From Trinickia soli (GTDB lineage Bacteria > Pseudomonadota > Gammaproteobacteria > Burkholderiales > Burkholderiaceae), in NCBI RefSeq assembly GCF_002879855.1, contig NZ_PNYB01000037.1, positions 1 to 39,312 of the forward strand: a DNA stretch of 39,312 bases, in the 5' to 3' direction. The translations under genes were made by a program, and so were the position numbers. The notes under the pieces are model-generated. The model worked only from the letters and a program-made list of their open reading frames with translations. It made no database searches and was not told the origin of the DNA. This document shows, in pieces, positions 38,754-39,312 of the stretch (positions within the stretch are counted from its first letter, which is position 1; the number at the start of each line of letters is the position of its first letter).

Positions 38754-39312
38754 ATGAAGACCACACAAATTAATAAGGACTCCTATCTATTCAGGGGCGT
38801 CCTCAAAGCAACGGCTGGCGCAGCAGTCGCTCTACTCGCGAGCGGGGCTCATGCTGGATCGTTTGTCGACCTGATGGGCCACTGGCTGATCGAGTCGAGC
38901 GCCGCCGTACAAGCCGGCGCCGCCTACTCCAGCGAATCGGGTTCACCGCAGCGAACGCGGCTTCAGGCTGCGGCGCCGTTGGGAACGGCGTCGCTCTCGC
39001 CCTCGCCCTCGCCCTCGCCCTCGCCCTCGCCCTCGCCCTCGCCCGATGCCGATGCCGATGCCGATGCAAATGCCGATGCAAATGCGAACGTGCCGGGCGC
39101 GTCGGTCAACTTGCCGTGTCGCGACGCCGCCGGTAGCTCGGCGTGCGACGGCCCCGCCGATGAAGCGACTACCAGTGGAGTTGGCGGCACCAGCGATGGC
39201 AGTTCGGCCAGCGGCGACGGCAACAACGGGGCCAACAACGGCGGCGCGTTCGGCGGCGGACGCGGGGGCGACAACGGTAGTGCAGCGGGAGCGCCCGGGC
39301 AAGGCGGGACAT
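38754..39312 (+). CDS. Unrecognised exported, Ser-Pro / Asp-Ala / Gly-Asn repeat protein (C-terminus beyond window)
   Basis: An open frame of at least 186 codons runs to the right edge without a stop. ATG 38754 has GGGGAAG about seven bases upstream. Residues about 15-30 (GVLKATAGAAVALLASGAHA) look like a signal peptide core, with cleavage after AHA possible. About residues 80-112 is low complexity: eight Ser-Pro pairs, then Asp-Ala / Asn-Ala pairs. After that a segment with two cysteines 10 residues apart (PCRDAAGSSAC) leads into Gly/Asn/Ser-rich sequence (GGTSDGSSASGDGNNGANNG). The pattern is that of a secreted or surface-exposed protein with a flexible stalk. No family is recognised; the functional domain, if any, lies outside the window. 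Confidence 0.7.
   Translation, partial: MKTTQINKDSYLFRGVLKATAGAAVALLASGAHAGSFVDLMGHWLIESSAAVQAGAAYSSESGSPQRTRLQAAAPLGTASLSPSPSPSPSPSPSPSPDADADADANADANANVPGASVNLPCRDAAGSSACDGPADEATTSGVGGTSDGSSASGDGNNGANNGGAFGGGRGGDNGSAAGAPGQGGT
38997..39086 (+). repeat. Hexanucleotide microsatellite inside the exported-protein gene
   Basis: Eight uninterrupted TCGCCC units (38997-39044, encoding Ser-Pro) are followed by seven GATGCC/AATGCN-type hexamers (39045-39086, encoding Asp/Asn-Ala). All units are multiples of three, so length change would not shift the frame. Confidence 0.95.

Noticed and set aside
38803-39302. Minus-strand frames with Arg-Ala or Gly-Glu repeats at the right edge
   Set aside because: They are readings of the TCGCCC hexamer on the other strand; only the plus-strand frame has a ribosome-binding site and signal peptide.

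Overview
The window is a chromosomal segment of a high-GC betaproteobacterium, almost certainly Burkholderiaceae (Burkholderia / Paraburkholderia / Trinickia type). The protein sequences and the gene order icd - GNAT - cspA - clpS - clpA, radC - rpmB - rpmG, nadB / nadC / nadA and ribF - ileS - lspA - coaBC - dut support this. The genus call is recollection, not a search. No rRNA, tRNA, CRISPR, phage or insertion sequence was seen; most of the window is housekeeping core genome.

Layout. (1) 1-2729, minus: livH-livM-livG, a branched-chain amino-acid ABC importer cut by the left edge. (2) 2730-4053: a poorly understood stretch. It holds an unrecognised minus-strand ORF with its own promoter-like sequence, Shine-Dalgarno and terminator, and a perfect 27-bp palindrome upstream. 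(3) 4054-7059: ispH and fkpB (minus), then radC and rpmB-rpmG (plus). (4) 7233-11099: NAD biosynthesis, with nadB (plus) converging on nadA-nadC (minus). (5) 11254-16105, minus: a membrane fatty-acid desaturase, a MscS channel, an RsmB-like rRNA methyltransferase and purN. (6) 16255-22516, plus: ribF-ileS-lspA-coaBC-dut (FAD synthesis, Ile-tRNA charging, lipoprotein signal peptidase, coenzyme A synthesis, dUTPase). (7) 22705-28064: clpS-clpA (minus), a cold-shock protein (plus), a GNAT acetyltransferase broken by an in-frame stop (minus) and icd (minus). (8) 28384-32428, plus: an RluE-like pseudouridine synthase, a tiny Ala/Lys-rich exported protein, a DUF192 exported protein and an EF-G gene outside the str operon. 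(9) 32619-38357, plus: a complete peptide-type ABC importer (Tat-type binding protein, two permeases, one fused double ATPase). (10) 38754 to the right edge: the start of an unrecognised exported, low-complexity protein with Ser-Pro repeats.

Many genes are tightly coupled: start/stop overlaps occur at purN/rsmB-like, ileS/lspA, clpS/clpA, permease/permease and permease/ATPase. Several starts are GTG or TTG, supported by Shine-Dalgarno spacing.

No clearly new multi-gene system was found. The best leads are regulatory DNA and small or broken genes: a 30-bp near-perfect palindrome built of four GTCTT half-sites between icd and rluE; the 27-bp palindrome plus orphan transcription unit between ispH and livH; a palindrome just inside the desaturase transcript; four 13-bp tandem repeats abutting the dut ATG; the nonsense codon in the GNAT gene; and the repeat-rich exported protein at the right edge.
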